DNA of 16,581 bases from Thermoplasmata archaeon (GTDB lineage Archaea > Thermoplasmatota > Thermoplasmata > Sysuiplasmatales > Sysuiplasmataceae). Positions 1 to 7,631 of the stretch are shown one piece after another. The DNA is taken from NCBI GenBank assembly GCA_021796175.1, contig JAJYOM010000021.1, positions 1 to 16,581 on the forward strand, written 5' to 3'. The position numbers were made by a program, and so were the translations under genes. Positions within the stretch are counted from its first letter, which is position 1; each line of letters begins with the position of its first letter. Under the pieces are notes generated by a model, which worked only from the letters and a program-made list of their open reading frames with translations, was not told the DNA's origin and searched no databases.

Positions 1-1646
1 TCAGGCACACCCAGGCCCGTCACAAGATCGTAGCCTGGTCCGGCTGAATAGTAGCCATTGTATCCCTGTGTGATGTCATAGAATGCAATGTTGTAGTTCG
101 CTGACAGAGCGATGGAATATAAGGCGGGATTGGCGAAGCCTATGTTGCCTTCACCTGCGCTCGCTCTGAGCTGGTTTTCCAGTCCCAGTATGCCTGACCA
201 GATGGGTGCACCGAAGCTGGTACCTCCAGCTATCACCCAGCTTCCGTTGTAATAGACATAGTAGCCGGCAGCCGGCATCGCATTGAAGGAAACGTCCGGA
301 ACGCCCCTTCCTGTCAGAATCATTGATCCGGGCAGTTTCGACTGGTAGGCGGGAGCCGGGAAGTAGCTGCTCACCCCGCCCCCGCTCTTTGACCAGCCCG
401 TTTCAGATGAACGGACGATGTGCCCGCCGCTGGTCGTGAGGTTCAGCCACGTTCCGCCCACTCCGGTCACGTATGGGGAAGAGGAGGGGAAATCAGGTGT
501 AAGCTGCGTCGTATTGTCATAGGCGCCGTAATCTCCGGAAGCTGTTGTGACACCAATTCCCTCGGCCGCGGCCTGTTTGAATATGCTGTTGTCTGCGCTG
601 ATGGTGGACGAAGGAGTTGCCACACTCGATGATCCGCTTTCCGGTGTACCCCAGCTGGTGCTCATGACAGATGACAGGTTATTGGATACCACATAGTCGA
701 ACATCTTGGTGAAAGTCTGAAGATACGGGTTTGGTCCTATCACGACATTGACGGTTGCGCCGGGCACGATCGCTGTCATCCATTCAGTATCCAGGGTTGA
801 CTCGAGTCCCAATGTGCTGGTAACACCGAACGGCATGACCTGCACGACACGGTATGGGCTGATGCCGAAGGTGCTGTCAAAGTACTGAATCGTGCTGTTG
901 GAAAAAGTGTAAGCAGTGACAATGGATACAGATACACCGCTGCCATCGATACCACTGTTGTAAAGGCCGGTGAAATTGTATGCCTCCTTGATTGTGGCGG
1001 GATTGTACGGTGCTGAGGGCGATGGGCCGACACTTACGGAAGGCGAAGCAGCAGCGTCGCCCGAGGGTAACAGTGCCGGGTGTGTGGCCACGGCATAATC
1101 CTGCAGCCCCTGTATTCCGCTTACAGTGGATGCAATCAGGTACGGCAGCGTTGGCTGGCCCGTCGACGAATAAAAGTTTCCGCCGTCAAGGCTGAATGAA
1201 TAGAAACTCACTCCAAGCGCACCGTGAAGCTGACTTTCCGTTGCCGTGAACGAAACAAGCGTTCCGTCCCCAAGCACACCTGCTGTCTTCGCACCGTAGG
1301 AGTTCATGTAGTTCTCCAATCCTGTCACGGCAGCACTTGAAGGGGCAAATCGTGCGTAGAATTGGGCAGGTGAAAGGAAATGATGATACTGGGAACTCCC
1401 CGGTGTATAAATTTGAGAAAGAAGGCTGTTCAGCCGGCTCGCATTGCTGAAATCAAGGGAGAAAGTGATGTTTATTTCCCTGCTGGACTGGGAAGCAATG
1501 CTGAGAGCGCCAGGTGGCAGGCCGATCGCGTCTGAAACAACTGTAAACCTGGGTTGGCCAGATGCAACGGCAGGACCGGAGGAAAACTGAGCGGTGTAAA
1601 CGAACAAAAGCGTGAATGCGAGAAGCAACGATACTAATTTTCTCAT
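1..1646 (-). CDS. Secreted sedolisin/kumamolisin-type serine-carboxyl protease (peptidase S53), 3' end cut by window
   Basis: Extracellular acid endopeptidase of family S53, truncated by the window edge after 548 codons. Residues 1-22 form a signal peptide (MRKL, then a hydrophobic run). Residues about 35-185 fit a pro-kumamolisin activation domain, and the catalytic domain begins near residue 214. The family's active site is visible: Glu282 and Asp286 in LESTLDTEW, oxyanion Asp372 in ASGDYGA, and nucleophile Ser477 in GGTSFGAP. The end (FYDITQG and GYDLVTGLGVP) matches the C-terminal calcium site, so only a short tail is missing. Start choice: an in-frame ATG lies 18 nt upstream at 1664, but a TATA box at 1667-1674 is centred 24.5 nt before ATG 1646. 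That favours a leaderless mRNA from 1646 and also gives the cleaner signal peptide. It is probably autoprocessed at low pH and supplies peptides to a heterotroph. Family call is secure; substrate unknown. Confidence 0.93.
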   Translation of the reverse strand, partial: MRKLVSLLLAFTLLFVYTAQFSSGPAVASGQPRFTVVSDAIGLPPGALSIASQSSREINITFSLDFSNASRLNSLLSQIYTPGSSQYHHFLSPAQFYARFAPSSAAVTGLENYMNSYGAKTAGVLGDGTLVSFTATESQLHGALGVSFYSFSLDGGNFYSSTGQPTLPYLIASTVSGIQGLQDYAVATHPALLPSGDAAASPSVSVGPSPSAPYNPATIKEAYNFTGLYNSGIDGSGVSVSIVTAYTFSNSTIQYFDSTFGISPYRVVQVMPFGVTSTLGLESTLDTEWMTAIVPGATVNVVIGPNPYLQTFTKMFDYVVSNNLSSVMSTSWGTPESGSSSVATPSSTISADNSIFKQAAAEGIGVTTASGDYGAYDNTTQLTPDFPSSSPYVTGVGGTWLNLTTSGGHIVRSSETGWSKSGGGVSSYFPAPAYQSKLPGSMILTGRGVPDVSFNAMPAAGYYVYYNGSWVIAGGTSFGAPIWSGILGLENQLRASAGEGNIGFANPALYSIALSANYNIAFYDITQGYNGYYSAGPGYDLVTGLGVP

Positions 1647-1666
1647 TTGGACGACGATCTCCATGG

Positions 1667-1674
1667 TTATTAAA
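1667..1674 (-). promoter_or_regulatory. TATA box of the S53 protease gene
   Basis: Minus strand reads TTTAATAA, centred 24.5 nt upstream of ATG 1646, the spacing expected if transcription begins at the start codon. Seen directly; promoter function inferred. Confidence 0.55.
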
Positions 1675-1749
1675 TGTCTTTGTCTTCAGTTATCTTTGCA
1701 GACAACCAGTCCGCGGGGAGACAAGGGCTGCACTCACTGCAGACTTACA

Positions 1750-1857
1750 CTTTTTTGCTTAGTGAAACCACTATTTAAATCTGCGACTTTTTTGCAATTA
1801 TCCGGTGGCAACTGCTTAGCAGCAGTTCGGCTGTCAGACAGGATTCAGCTTTTTTGC
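1750..1857. repeat. Three exact copies of CTTTTTTGC in the protease upstream region
   Basis: CTTTTTTGC occurs at 1750-1758, 1787-1795 and 1849-1857, in the otherwise gene-free stretch between about 1650 and 2011. An ATTTAAAT palindrome (1773-1780), usable as a TATA box on either strand, lies between copies 1 and 2. Copies 1 and 2 also share the preceding A. They could be regulator sites for the secreted protease or T-tract transcript stops. No convincing gene was found here: the plus-strand reading frame through it has no ribosome site and runs antisense into the protease start. Confidence 0.5.
1810..1827. repeat. Short inverted repeat AACTGC-N6-GCAGTT
   Basis: AACTGC (1810-1815) and GCAGTT (1822-1827) are perfect inverted arms with a 6-nt spacer. 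The inner bases CTGCTTAGCAG form a second nested palindrome. It lies between the second and third CTTTTTTGC copies. Operator function is possible but unproven. Confidence 0.35.
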
Positions 1858-1970
1858 CATTCCCGGGGCCGAGGGCAATCAGTAATGATTCCTTCGGTGT
1901 CGGCCAATTCAAAGGCAAAGTTTCGGCTGCCGTGGAGGAAAATCCTTAGCTGAATTAACTACAGCAAGCC

Positions 1971-1976
1971 TTAATA
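1971..1976 (+). promoter_or_regulatory. Putative TATA box of the SufT-like gene
   Basis: TTAATA, centred near 1973.5, predicts a transcript start near 2000, just at the beginning of the Shine-Dalgarno site AAGGTGAT. This would give a leader of about 12 nt. Confidence 0.4.
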
Positions 1977-1998
1977 CATTGCTCAAAAATAGTAAAGC

Positions 1999-2006
1999 AA
2001 GGTGAT
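1999..2006 (+). promoter_or_regulatory. Ribosome binding site that decides a CTG start
   Basis: AAGGTGAT matches the archaeal anti-Shine-Dalgarno sequence well. Its GGTG core is 7 nt before CTG 2012. The nfo gene in this window has the same AGGTGAT core 8 nt before its ATG. A TGA at 2003-2005, inside this site, closes the frame upstream, so the protein must start after it, although no ATG, GTG or TTG is available before 2105. Confidence 0.6.
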
Positions 2007-2011
2007 TAATC

Positions 2012-2314
2012 CTGCCGACAGAGGAAGAGGTACTGGAAGTCCTCCGTGAATGCTATGACCCTGAAATACCAATCAACATAGTTGATCTGGGCCTTGTTTA
2101 CAAAGTGGACATTCAGGACGAAAAGGTTTCTGTTGAAATGACACTGACTGCACCCGGCTGTCCCGTGAGCGGCATGCTCAAGGATGATGTTACAAGCAAG
2201 CTGCTGACACTGAAGGATGTCAAGGAAGCAAATGTGGACATAGTCTGGGAGCCGGTATGGTCACCCGAAAAAATGTCGGATGATGCCAAGAGGCAGCTCG
2301 GCTGGCTTGCCTGA
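2012..2314 (+). CDS. MIP18/SufT-family Fe-S cluster assembly protein (DUF59), apparent CTG start
   Basis: Small 100-residue protein of the MIP18/PaaD/SufT (DUF59) family, which helps mature Fe-S proteins in the cytoplasm. Read from CTG 2012 it begins (M)PTEEEVLEVLREC. It then has the family hallmarks DPEIP (16-20), IVDLGLVY (23-30) and TAPGCP (46-51, with conserved Cys50), and ends DAKRQLGW as archaeal members do. The only conventional start (GTG 2105) would remove the first 31 residues including DPEIP, so it cannot be right. CTG 2012 has a strong Shine-Dalgarno site 7 nt upstream. ATC at 2009 is a less well spaced alternative, and a base error that destroyed an ATG is also possible. The gene converges on psmB with a 33-nt gap. 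Confidence 0.85.
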   Translation: MPTEEEVLEVLRECYDPEIPINIVDLGLVYKVDIQDEKVSVEMTLTAPGCPVSGMLKDDVTSKLLTLKDVKEANVDIVWEPVWSPEKMSDDAKRQLGWLA

Positions 2315-2347
2315 AGCACCAGAGTCTGTGCAGTGAGCCGCTGCCCT

Positions 2348-2989
2348 TCAGAAATTGACACCGTACTTGGATGCCAGCTTGTTGACATCCTTGTCGGGCC
2401 ATTTATAGAATTCCTTTTGGGTTATGGCTACCACATCTATGCCGTTACCTGTAGCCGAGTCCCGCTTCAGCGCCGAACACAGTGACCTGACTGCCAGTTC
2501 AAGTGCCTCATCCCTGGTGAGGTCCGTTGACTTGTATCTGTCTTCCATGACGCCGTAAACATAGGGTGAGCCAGAACCAACGGATATGAAATCATCCTTT
2601 TCTGCCCCTCCAGCCGGGTCTACGGAGTAGACATTTGGACCTGATCCGTCAACACCGGCGATTATAGGGAAGGTATACTCCGGATAGAACTTTGTCTGGT
2701 TGAGTATGTTCGCCAGAAGTGTTGCAACCGCACCGACAGTCATTTCGTAGCCGTTTTTGAAGAAAAATATGCTGCTCTCCGCCTGGAGAACCTTCACCAT
2801 GTGCTGGCTATCGCCGACGCCACCTGCAATTGTCATGGCGATGTGATCGGTAATCTTGTGAAGCTTGGAAATCGTCTTTGAGCTGATCATTGTGTCCATT
2901 GTGGCACGTCTGTCAGTTGCAATAATGACGCCATCGCGCCACTTGAATGCGAGTGTTGTCGTACCCGTAGACTGTATCATGCTTTCCAT
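2348..2989 (-). CDS. psmB: 20S proteasome beta subunit
   Basis: Catalytic beta subunit of the archaeal 20S proteasome, an N-terminal-nucleophile threonine protease that cleaves unfolded or tagged proteins in the cytoplasm. The mature protein starts at Thr in QSTG|TTTLAF after autocleavage. With that Thr as 1, Asp17 (ATDRRAT) and Lys33 (SKLHK) are both present, and SGSG plus the later Asp (VAGVDGSG region) fit the family. The frame is open to an ATG at 3007 (15-residue propeptide). I choose ATG 2989 because TATA box TTAATATA is centred 26.5 nt before it, leaving a leaderless mRNA and a 9-residue propeptide, MESMIQSTG. That is close in length to the 8-residue propeptide of Thermoplasma. The alpha subunit is not in this window. 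Alternative start 3007 adds six residues only. Confidence 0.96.
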   Translation of the reverse strand: MESMIQSTGTTTLAFKWRDGVIIATDRRATMDTMISSKTISKLHKITDHIAMTIAGGVGDSQHMVKVLQAESSIFFFKNGYEMTVGAVATLLANILNQTKFYPEYTFPIIAGVDGSGPNVYSVDPAGGAEKDDFISVGSGSPYVYGVMEDRYKSTDLTRDEALELAVRSLCSALKRDSATGNGIDVVAITQKEFYKWPDKDVNKLASKYGVNF

Positions 2990-3011
2990 AATTTGAGTTA
3001 AGGCCATTCAG

Positions 3012-3019
3012 TATATTAA
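3012..3019 (-). promoter_or_regulatory. TATA box of psmB
   Basis: Minus strand TTAATATA, centred at 3015.5. It lies only 8.5 nt before ATG 3007, too close to direct that start, but exactly right for initiation at ATG 2989. Confidence 0.6.
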
Positions 3020-3038
3020 CACGTTGGCAACGCAAACG

Positions 3039-3074
3039 AAAATGAATGAAATGAAAATGAATGAAATGAAAATG
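3039..3074. repeat. 15-bp tandem repeat, 2.4 copies
   Basis: The unit AAAATGAATGAAATG is at 3039-3053, is perfectly repeated at 3054-3068, and is followed by a partial AAAATG. On the minus strand it reads as runs of T4 and T3 separated by CA, directly downstream of the small gene ending at 3107 and just upstream of the psmB promoter. It could therefore act as a T-rich archaeal terminator insulating psmB. The repeat is seen; the terminator role is inferred. Confidence 0.7.
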
Positions 3075-3097
3075 GTTTGTATCGGCGAAAGGCAGGA

Positions 3098-3110
3098 GTA
3101 AGCTACTTAC
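3098..3110 (-). terminator. Possible hairpin over the stop codon of the 72-aa gene
   Basis: GTAAG-CTA-CTTAC is a perfect 5-bp inverted repeat with a 3-nt loop. It includes the TAA stop of the gene ending at 3107 and is followed on the minus strand by the T-rich tandem repeat. Weak evidence for a structured 3' end. Confidence 0.3.
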
Positions 3111-3325
3111 TTCTTCATAACTTTCATGAAGCCGCCGCTCTCGTGAACGGAAAGACTACGGACATAGAGAAGGTTCTCAAAATCTTCCCAAGATGTCACT
3201 TCGAGCCGGGGGTTATTCCCCTTTGTGAACTCGAGCTTCGTTGTTCCTTTCACCTTCGCCGGACTCAATCCTTTTGAATAGGCAATGCGCTTCGCTTCTT
3301 CAAAAGGTATTTCTCTCATTGCCAT
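3107..3325 (-). CDS. Small basic protein of unknown function (72 aa)
   Basis: I do not recognise this family. The predicted protein runs MAMREIPFEEAKRIAYSKGL, then a Lys-rich stretch, and ends GGFMKVMKK. It has no membrane segment and no cysteines. The composition (Lys/Glu, WEDFENLL amphipathic helix) and lack of low-complexity sequence look like a real small cytoplasmic protein. The frame is open to an ATG at 3382, but a TATA-like element (minus strand, TGATATACC, near 3386-3395) predicts a transcript start near 3365, downstream of that ATG. I therefore prefer ATG 3325, which has a purine-rich GAGAGGG about 7 nt ahead; ATGs at 3334 and 3319 are alternatives. It lies upstream of psmB on the same strand, separated by the tandem repeat. 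Confidence 0.65.
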   Translation of the reverse strand: MAMREIPFEEAKRIAYSKGLSPAKVKGTTKLEFTKGNNPRLEVTSWEDFENLLYVRSLSVHESGGFMKVMKK

Positions 3326-3514
3326 TTTATGCATCCCTCTCTTCTGTTTCGTCGCCGTAGCGACTGTTGGATGTATGGCCAAGCGGGTATATCATACTTT
3401 CCGTCTGACAACTGTCGTACCTATGGGCATTCGACTGAGCGGGTTACAGTAGCAAGAGAAATATCGCAGTTTAACAATATACATCCCGCCGGGCCGACCA
3501 AAGTGCCGGCAGAA

Positions 3515-3520
3515 AGAGGA
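3515..3520 (+). promoter_or_regulatory. Ribosome binding site of the MBL-fold gene
   Basis: AGAGGA ends 6 nt before ATG 3527 and decides that start. The open frame extends upstream to 3329, but the extra sequence is antisense to the 5' end of the small minus-strand gene and has no family similarity. A TATA-like AATATA lies near 3476-3481. Confidence 0.55.
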
Positions 3521-3526
3521 CAGGAA

Positions 3527-4252
3527 ATGACAGGCATCAGCTGGAAGAGTGGAAACATCAGCCTCGACATACCCTTCTCAGTCTCCGGACTGAGCACCGT
3601 AATGCTGCTCGCGAATCCAGACAGCTGTTCCATGGTGGAGTGCGGGGATGGTGCGGCCAGCTACATCTACAGCCTCTACGGAAGGAAGATTGAAAAATAC
3701 GAGTCGCTGAAGAACGTGCTGATTACTCACGAGCACCTCGACCATGCAGGCGGGCTGAATTCACTTCTGTGGCTGATGGAGGTGGCCGGCAGGAAGTCAG
3801 AGCTGAGGGTGATAACTCCCGAAGGTGCAGGAGGCAGGGTGCACAGGATGGCAAGCGCGCTGAAGGATCGCCTGCATTTCAGAGTGAGTTTCATCGACAT
3901 AACGCGCAGGAACAGGGTGGAACTGGATGGCCTGGTAGTAAGCAGTTTCCGGACCAGGCACAGAGACAGTACTCCGGCCAACAGATGCGGCGATCCTGTT
4001 CCGTCTGCCGGTTACGTGATAGAGACTGGAGGCAGGAGTATATTGTTTTCCGGCGACACCGGGCCAGTCAAGCTGCTGGATGAGAAATGTGCTTCGGCGG
4101 ACCTGTCTGTGATTGAGTCAACATGGGAAGAGCCGTTTGAATGCGATGGTCTGCACCTTACTGTCAGGCAGGCCATTGAATATGGTTCGCTCTCAAAGGA
4201 TTTCATACTCGTTCACCCGCTCAGGGACAGGGAAGGCGGAATAATATTCTGA
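3527..4252 (+). CDS. Metallo-beta-lactamase-fold hydrolase, RNase Z-like
   Basis: Cytoplasmic metal-dependent hydrolase of the MBL fold, 241 aa. The metal-binding motif is HEHLDH (His68, His70, Asp72, His73). Other likely ligands are His145 (TRHRDS), Asp177 (FSGDTG) and His230 (LVHPLRD). His210 in LHLTVRQA matches the HSTxxxA element of RNase Z-type enzymes. The order VPSAGYVIETGGRSILFSGD is typical of the RNase Z/arylsulfatase-like branch. It is shorter than a full tRNase Z and I see no clear exosite arm, so tRNA 3' processing is only one possibility and the substrate is unknown. It has its own promoter and ends 1 nt from the stop of the convergent histidine kinase: TGACTCA (4250-4256) contains both stop codons. 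Confidence 0.88.
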   Translation: MTGISWKSGNISLDIPFSVSGLSTVMLLANPDSCSMVECGDGAASYIYSLYGRKIEKYESLKNVLITHEHLDHAGGLNSLLWLMEVAGRKSELRVITPEGAGGRVHRMASALKDRLHFRVSFIDITRRNRVELDGLVVSSFRTRHRDSTPANRCGDPVPSAGYVIETGGRSILFSGDTGPVKLLDEKCASADLSVIESTWEEPFECDGLHLTVRQAIEYGSLSKDFILVHPLRDREGGIIF

Positions 4253-4253
4253 C

Positions 4254-7200
4254 TCAGTGTATGTAGCCGGTCGCGTCCGATAGCCAGTTTTCGGTTGATA
4301 TGCCCTGTTTATGCGGCAGGAGAACATAGAACTTGGAGCCCTTGCCGAGTTCGCTGTCTGCCCAGATTCTGCCGCCGTGTCTTTCAACAATGAGCTTCGA
4401 TATAGGCAGGCCGAGCCTGAATCCAGTCCTGCTGTGAAGTATCGATGAGTCGACGACGTGGAACCTGTCGAATATATAGGGCAGGTCTTCAGCAGGAATG
4501 CCCTTGCCGTTGTCCTCCACAGTGAGCAGCACGCCTTCTCTGTCATCGCTCACCTTCACGCTTATCTTCCCACCCTCCGCGGTGAATTTTATCGCGTTGC
4601 CGACAAGATTGTTCATTACCCTTTTTATCAGCGGAGCATTTGCATTGACCGCCCTGATATTCTTATCAAAGTGGTGCTCAAGCGATATGGATTTTGCAGT
4701 CGCAACGGCTGAGAGAAGTGCACATATCTCCTCGACGAGCGGCTGAAATGAAACAGGAGACATCTCTGTCTCAAGCAACATTGCCTCCATCCTTGTGAAT
4801 TCCAGCATGTTGTTGATGATTTCAGTGAGTTCTGAGATGCTTGCCAGCAGATTCTCGATGTTCCTGAACTCCTGTTCGTTGAATTTGCCCACTTTTCCCA
4901 TTTTCATGAGTTCAATGTAAACTCTGATGGATGTCAGCGGTGTCCTGAGTTCGTGTGCTGCGATGCTGGAGAAATTTGATCTCAGGGTGTCAAGTCTCCT
5001 GAGCTTGGCCAGGGCGTCGAGCGTGCTCGCCATGTTTCTTGAGTTTTCAACAGACGTGGCTGCCAGTGCAGCGACTGATTCGAGATAGCTGATTTCACCC
5101 TTGCTGAGAGCTGAATCCTGATTGGATCTTATGCACACAAGCAGTCCGAGCAGCTTGCCGGCAAACGAGATTGGGGCACCGAACACACTTCCAATTGCCT
5201 TCTGGCCCATAACACTGGCAATCAGCTCCTGCTCATACACCGGCAGGCTGGAAAGAAGCGTGTTACAAGACACCTCTCCCTGAACACTCAGATTGCTGCC
5301 AGTCTCTATCGTCAGAGTGGAGAACCCAGTCCTGTTATCCTCCTGCTGGCTATCCCTGGAATTCTTAACTTGTGGGAGCTGCCGCAGCGCACCTGACCGG
5401 TCTGACAGCGATGCAATTCTGCAGATCCCCCTTTCATCAAGAACCTCGACCAGGCACATGTCGCATCTCAGCAAACGTGCAACTTCCCGTACAGTGCTGT
5501 TCAGAACAGACAGCTGGTCGAATGTGGAGCTCATGCCTTTTGCAACAGCCAGTTCGCTCCTCATTGCATTGAGCGTCCAGTCTATGTCAACGCGACGATA
5601 TCTGCTCTCCAGCATCAGCCTGGTTGCCTCCAGGGCGGCGGAAACTATCTGAGCTTCGGAAGCACCGGCAGATCTGTTTTGAGAGGTCAGGAGAAGCATT
5701 GCGGCTGAAAGCGGACCGTCGATATCACCCGCAAGCATTACAGTCGCGGAACGAACCCCCTGATCAAGCAGCCCGGCAAACTTCTTGTCATCGATAAGGA
5801 GAGTGAGGCGTCTGCTGCCGCCAACCATCCAGCCGTCCCTGTTCTCGAATGACTTCATGAGTTCAGACACTTCCGCATGAACGCGCGATACATCGTACGG
5901 ATGCCTTGCCCATTTTCCTATTGCGGGACCGTATGACATATTCTTGGAGGTGGAAAACAGAAATGCAAAATCCTGCTGCATGCTGCTGCCGGCAAGAGCA
6001 CATATCCTGTCAGCCACCTGCTCTATCTCCAGAGACCACCTGCCGTCTTTGGATCGCAGCGACTGTGATATGACCCGCAGAAACTCTGTGCTGAAATGAG
6101 AATAGTCAAGCGTCTCATGGAGCGAGAATGAAGTAGTAACAAGGTTGGAGAGCACCCTGCAAAGCCTAGTGAGAATAGCTGCATCCAGATGAGGGTGTGA
6201 TTCGCCCCTTCCATACGTGAGTATCAGCATGACAGACGGCTGACCGCCGCTGATTCCCAGGACATCAGCTTCGGCGGTTGATTCATCCAGGCCAATTGCA
6301 TTCCATACTCTTCCAGACGATTCATTCAGATGTACATGGAACATCGGCTCCTGGCCAGAGTTTGGAAAGAGCTGGTTGAACTCATAAAGCGGTATGCTCC
6401 CCGGCCCGCGGAAGTGCTCATGGCTGTTGGTATAGAGCAGACCGAGGCTCCTTTCCTGTTCGTTATATCGGTAGATTGCAAGCAGGTTTGCGCTGGTGAT
6501 GGAAAGTATGACTGATGCAAAACTCGCAACAATGTCCGGCGGCCTGCTCGTGAACTTGATCTTTTCGAGCAGCGCCAGCAGATGTTCCAGCAGTACGGAT
6601 GATTCCTTCTGACTTTCGAATGCAATCGATCTCCACTCCACAATGTCAAGTGCTGAAAGTAATGCTTTTGCTGCATCCGCGACAGGTTGATCAAGAGTTT
6701 GGCCCGAATGGAATATCAGTAACATTGAATCGGCGGATGGGGAGACGACAGTGCTGCAGGTTGAGGAATCGCCAGGGAGTGTTCCGAACGCTTCGGTGAT
6801 TGCAGTCCACACTGCATTCCCATCGGTTAGGATGACATCTGATACGCCCTCACTGCGTGGGAGTAATGAGACAAGTCTGTCAATGTCCATGTTCTGATCT
6901 GCCAGGCTCCCGTTACTGAACTGCGCTGCCCTGCAAACGTGACCGTCGGGGCTGTGGACAGCATAGACAATGCCCTGCAGTTCGGGAAAGGCTGACATGA
7001 CATGCTCAAACGGATTCGAATAGCTTGATAGCAATGTATATGAGCCGTCCTTCCCTGAAAAGAAAGAGCTGAGCACGGAGGTGGCCCTGCGCTCCAGGTT
7101 GAGCAATTTTTTTGCTGACAGCAGTTCCATGCGGCTGCCTGCCTGCAGTGCAACTATTTCCAGTGCCAGATTCTGCTCATGTCCCGGCTTCTCCTTCGCA

Positions 7201-7631
7201 TCGCATCTGCAGACCAGTATTCCGGCCGGAGAGGCCTTCTCGCGCAAAATTAGGAAAATGAACCCGGACGAGGCGAACATCTGAGCGCTCTCAGACATAC
7301 TGCCCTCGTCCTTCCCCGGGACAAATACTGTCATGTGTTGCTGCTCCAGTGCCAGTCCAAGATATTGGTCGGAGGATATTGCGATGGTTTCGCCATTCTT
7401 CCAGCGACCGGTCGTGAAATTGCAGTATTCAACGGTGGCCGTCCTCCTTTCCGGCCCGACACGCAGAAAGCAATATCTGGTTCCGTTTCCGAGTATACTG
7501 GATACAGACGACATCAGCGAGAAGAGAAGAGTCTGGAAATCTGCCGAATTGGAAATCAACATCATTGAAGAGCGGACTATTTCCGTCACAGATGTCCTGG
7601 AAGATGACTGTGTTGTAGCGGCTATCCGCAT
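4254..7631 (-). CDS. Large soluble multi-GAF sensor histidine kinase (1125 aa)
   Basis: Cytoplasmic sensor kinase with no signal peptide or membrane span. The C-terminus is a standard transmitter: HisKA with phospho-acceptor His893 in AAHELRTP, then HATPase_c with N box NNLVGNAIKFT (about 1007-1017), G1 box DNGKGIP (1040-1046) and F box IFDRF. The G2 box reads TGFRLGLPIS where GxGLGL is usual, so one glycine is replaced by Arg1072. Upstream I infer about five GAF-like sensor units of roughly 150-170 residues (about 30-170, 195-340, 345-505, 530-685, 700-870) joined by helical linkers. Only the last is a clear GAF (GAPISFAGKLLGLLVC); the others are degenerate. No receiver domain is fused. The frame stays open about 95 nt upstream of ATG 7631 without another usual start. 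It is divergent from three KaiC-like ATPases. Ligand unknown. Confidence 0.92.
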   Translation of the reverse strand: MRIAATTQSSSRTSVTEIVRSSMMLISNSADFQTLLFSLMSSVSSILGNGTRYCFLRVGPERRTATVEYCNFTTGRWKNGETIAISSDQYLGLALEQQHMTVFVPGKDEGSMSESAQMFASSGFIFLILREKASPAGILVCRCDAKEKPGHEQNLALEIVALQAGSRMELLSAKKLLNLERRATSVLSSFFSGKDGSYTLLSSYSNPFEHVMSAFPELQGIVYAVHSPDGHVCRAAQFSNGSLADQNMDIDRLVSLLPRSEGVSDVILTDGNAVWTAITEAFGTLPGDSSTCSTVVSPSADSMLLIFHSGQTLDQPVADAAKALLSALDIVEWRSIAFESQKESSVLLEHLLALLEKIKFTSRPPDIVASFASVILSITSANLLAIYRYNEQERSLGLLYTNSHEHFRGPGSIPLYEFNQLFPNSGQEPMFHVHLNESSGRVWNAIGLDESTAEADVLGISGGQPSVMLILTYGRGESHPHLDAAILTRLCRVLSNLVTTSFSLHETLDYSHFSTEFLRVISQSLRSKDGRWSLEIEQVADRICALAGSSMQQDFAFLFSTSKNMSYGPAIGKWARHPYDVSRVHAEVSELMKSFENRDGWMVGGSRRLTLLIDDKKFAGLLDQGVRSATVMLAGDIDGPLSAAMLLLTSQNRSAGASEAQIVSAALEATRLMLESRYRRVDIDWTLNAMRSELAVAKGMSSTFDQLSVLNSTVREVARLLRCDMCLVEVLDERGICRIASLSDRSGALRQLPQVKNSRDSQQEDNRTGFSTLTIETGSNLSVQGEVSCNTLLSSLPVYEQELIASVMGQKAIGSVFGAPISFAGKLLGLLVCIRSNQDSALSKGEISYLESVAALAATSVENSRNMASTLDALAKLRRLDTLRSNFSSIAAHELRTPLTSIRVYIELMKMGKVGKFNEQEFRNIENLLASISELTEIINNMLEFTRMEAMLLETEMSPVSFQPLVEEICALLSAVATAKSISLEHHFDKNIRAVNANAPLIKRVMNNLVGNAIKFTAEGGKISVKVSDDREGVLLTVEDNGKGIPAEDLPYIFDRFHVVDSSILHSRTGFRLGLPISKLIVERHGGRIWADSELGKGSKFYVLLPHKQGISTENWLSDATGYIH

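Noticed and set aside
1612..1953. Plus-strand open frame across the protease upstream region
   Set aside because: No ribosome site, low-complexity cysteine/leucine-rich translation, and its start is antisense to the protease signal peptide.
3360..3450. tRNA-like fragments (GGCCAAGCGGGTA and CATTCGACT)
   Set aside because: No paired acceptor, anticodon or T stems can be built around them.
4250..4256. TGACTCA palindrome as a regulator site
   Set aside because: It simply holds the two stop codons of convergent genes; the resemblance to a eukaryotic AP-1 site has no meaning in an archaeon.
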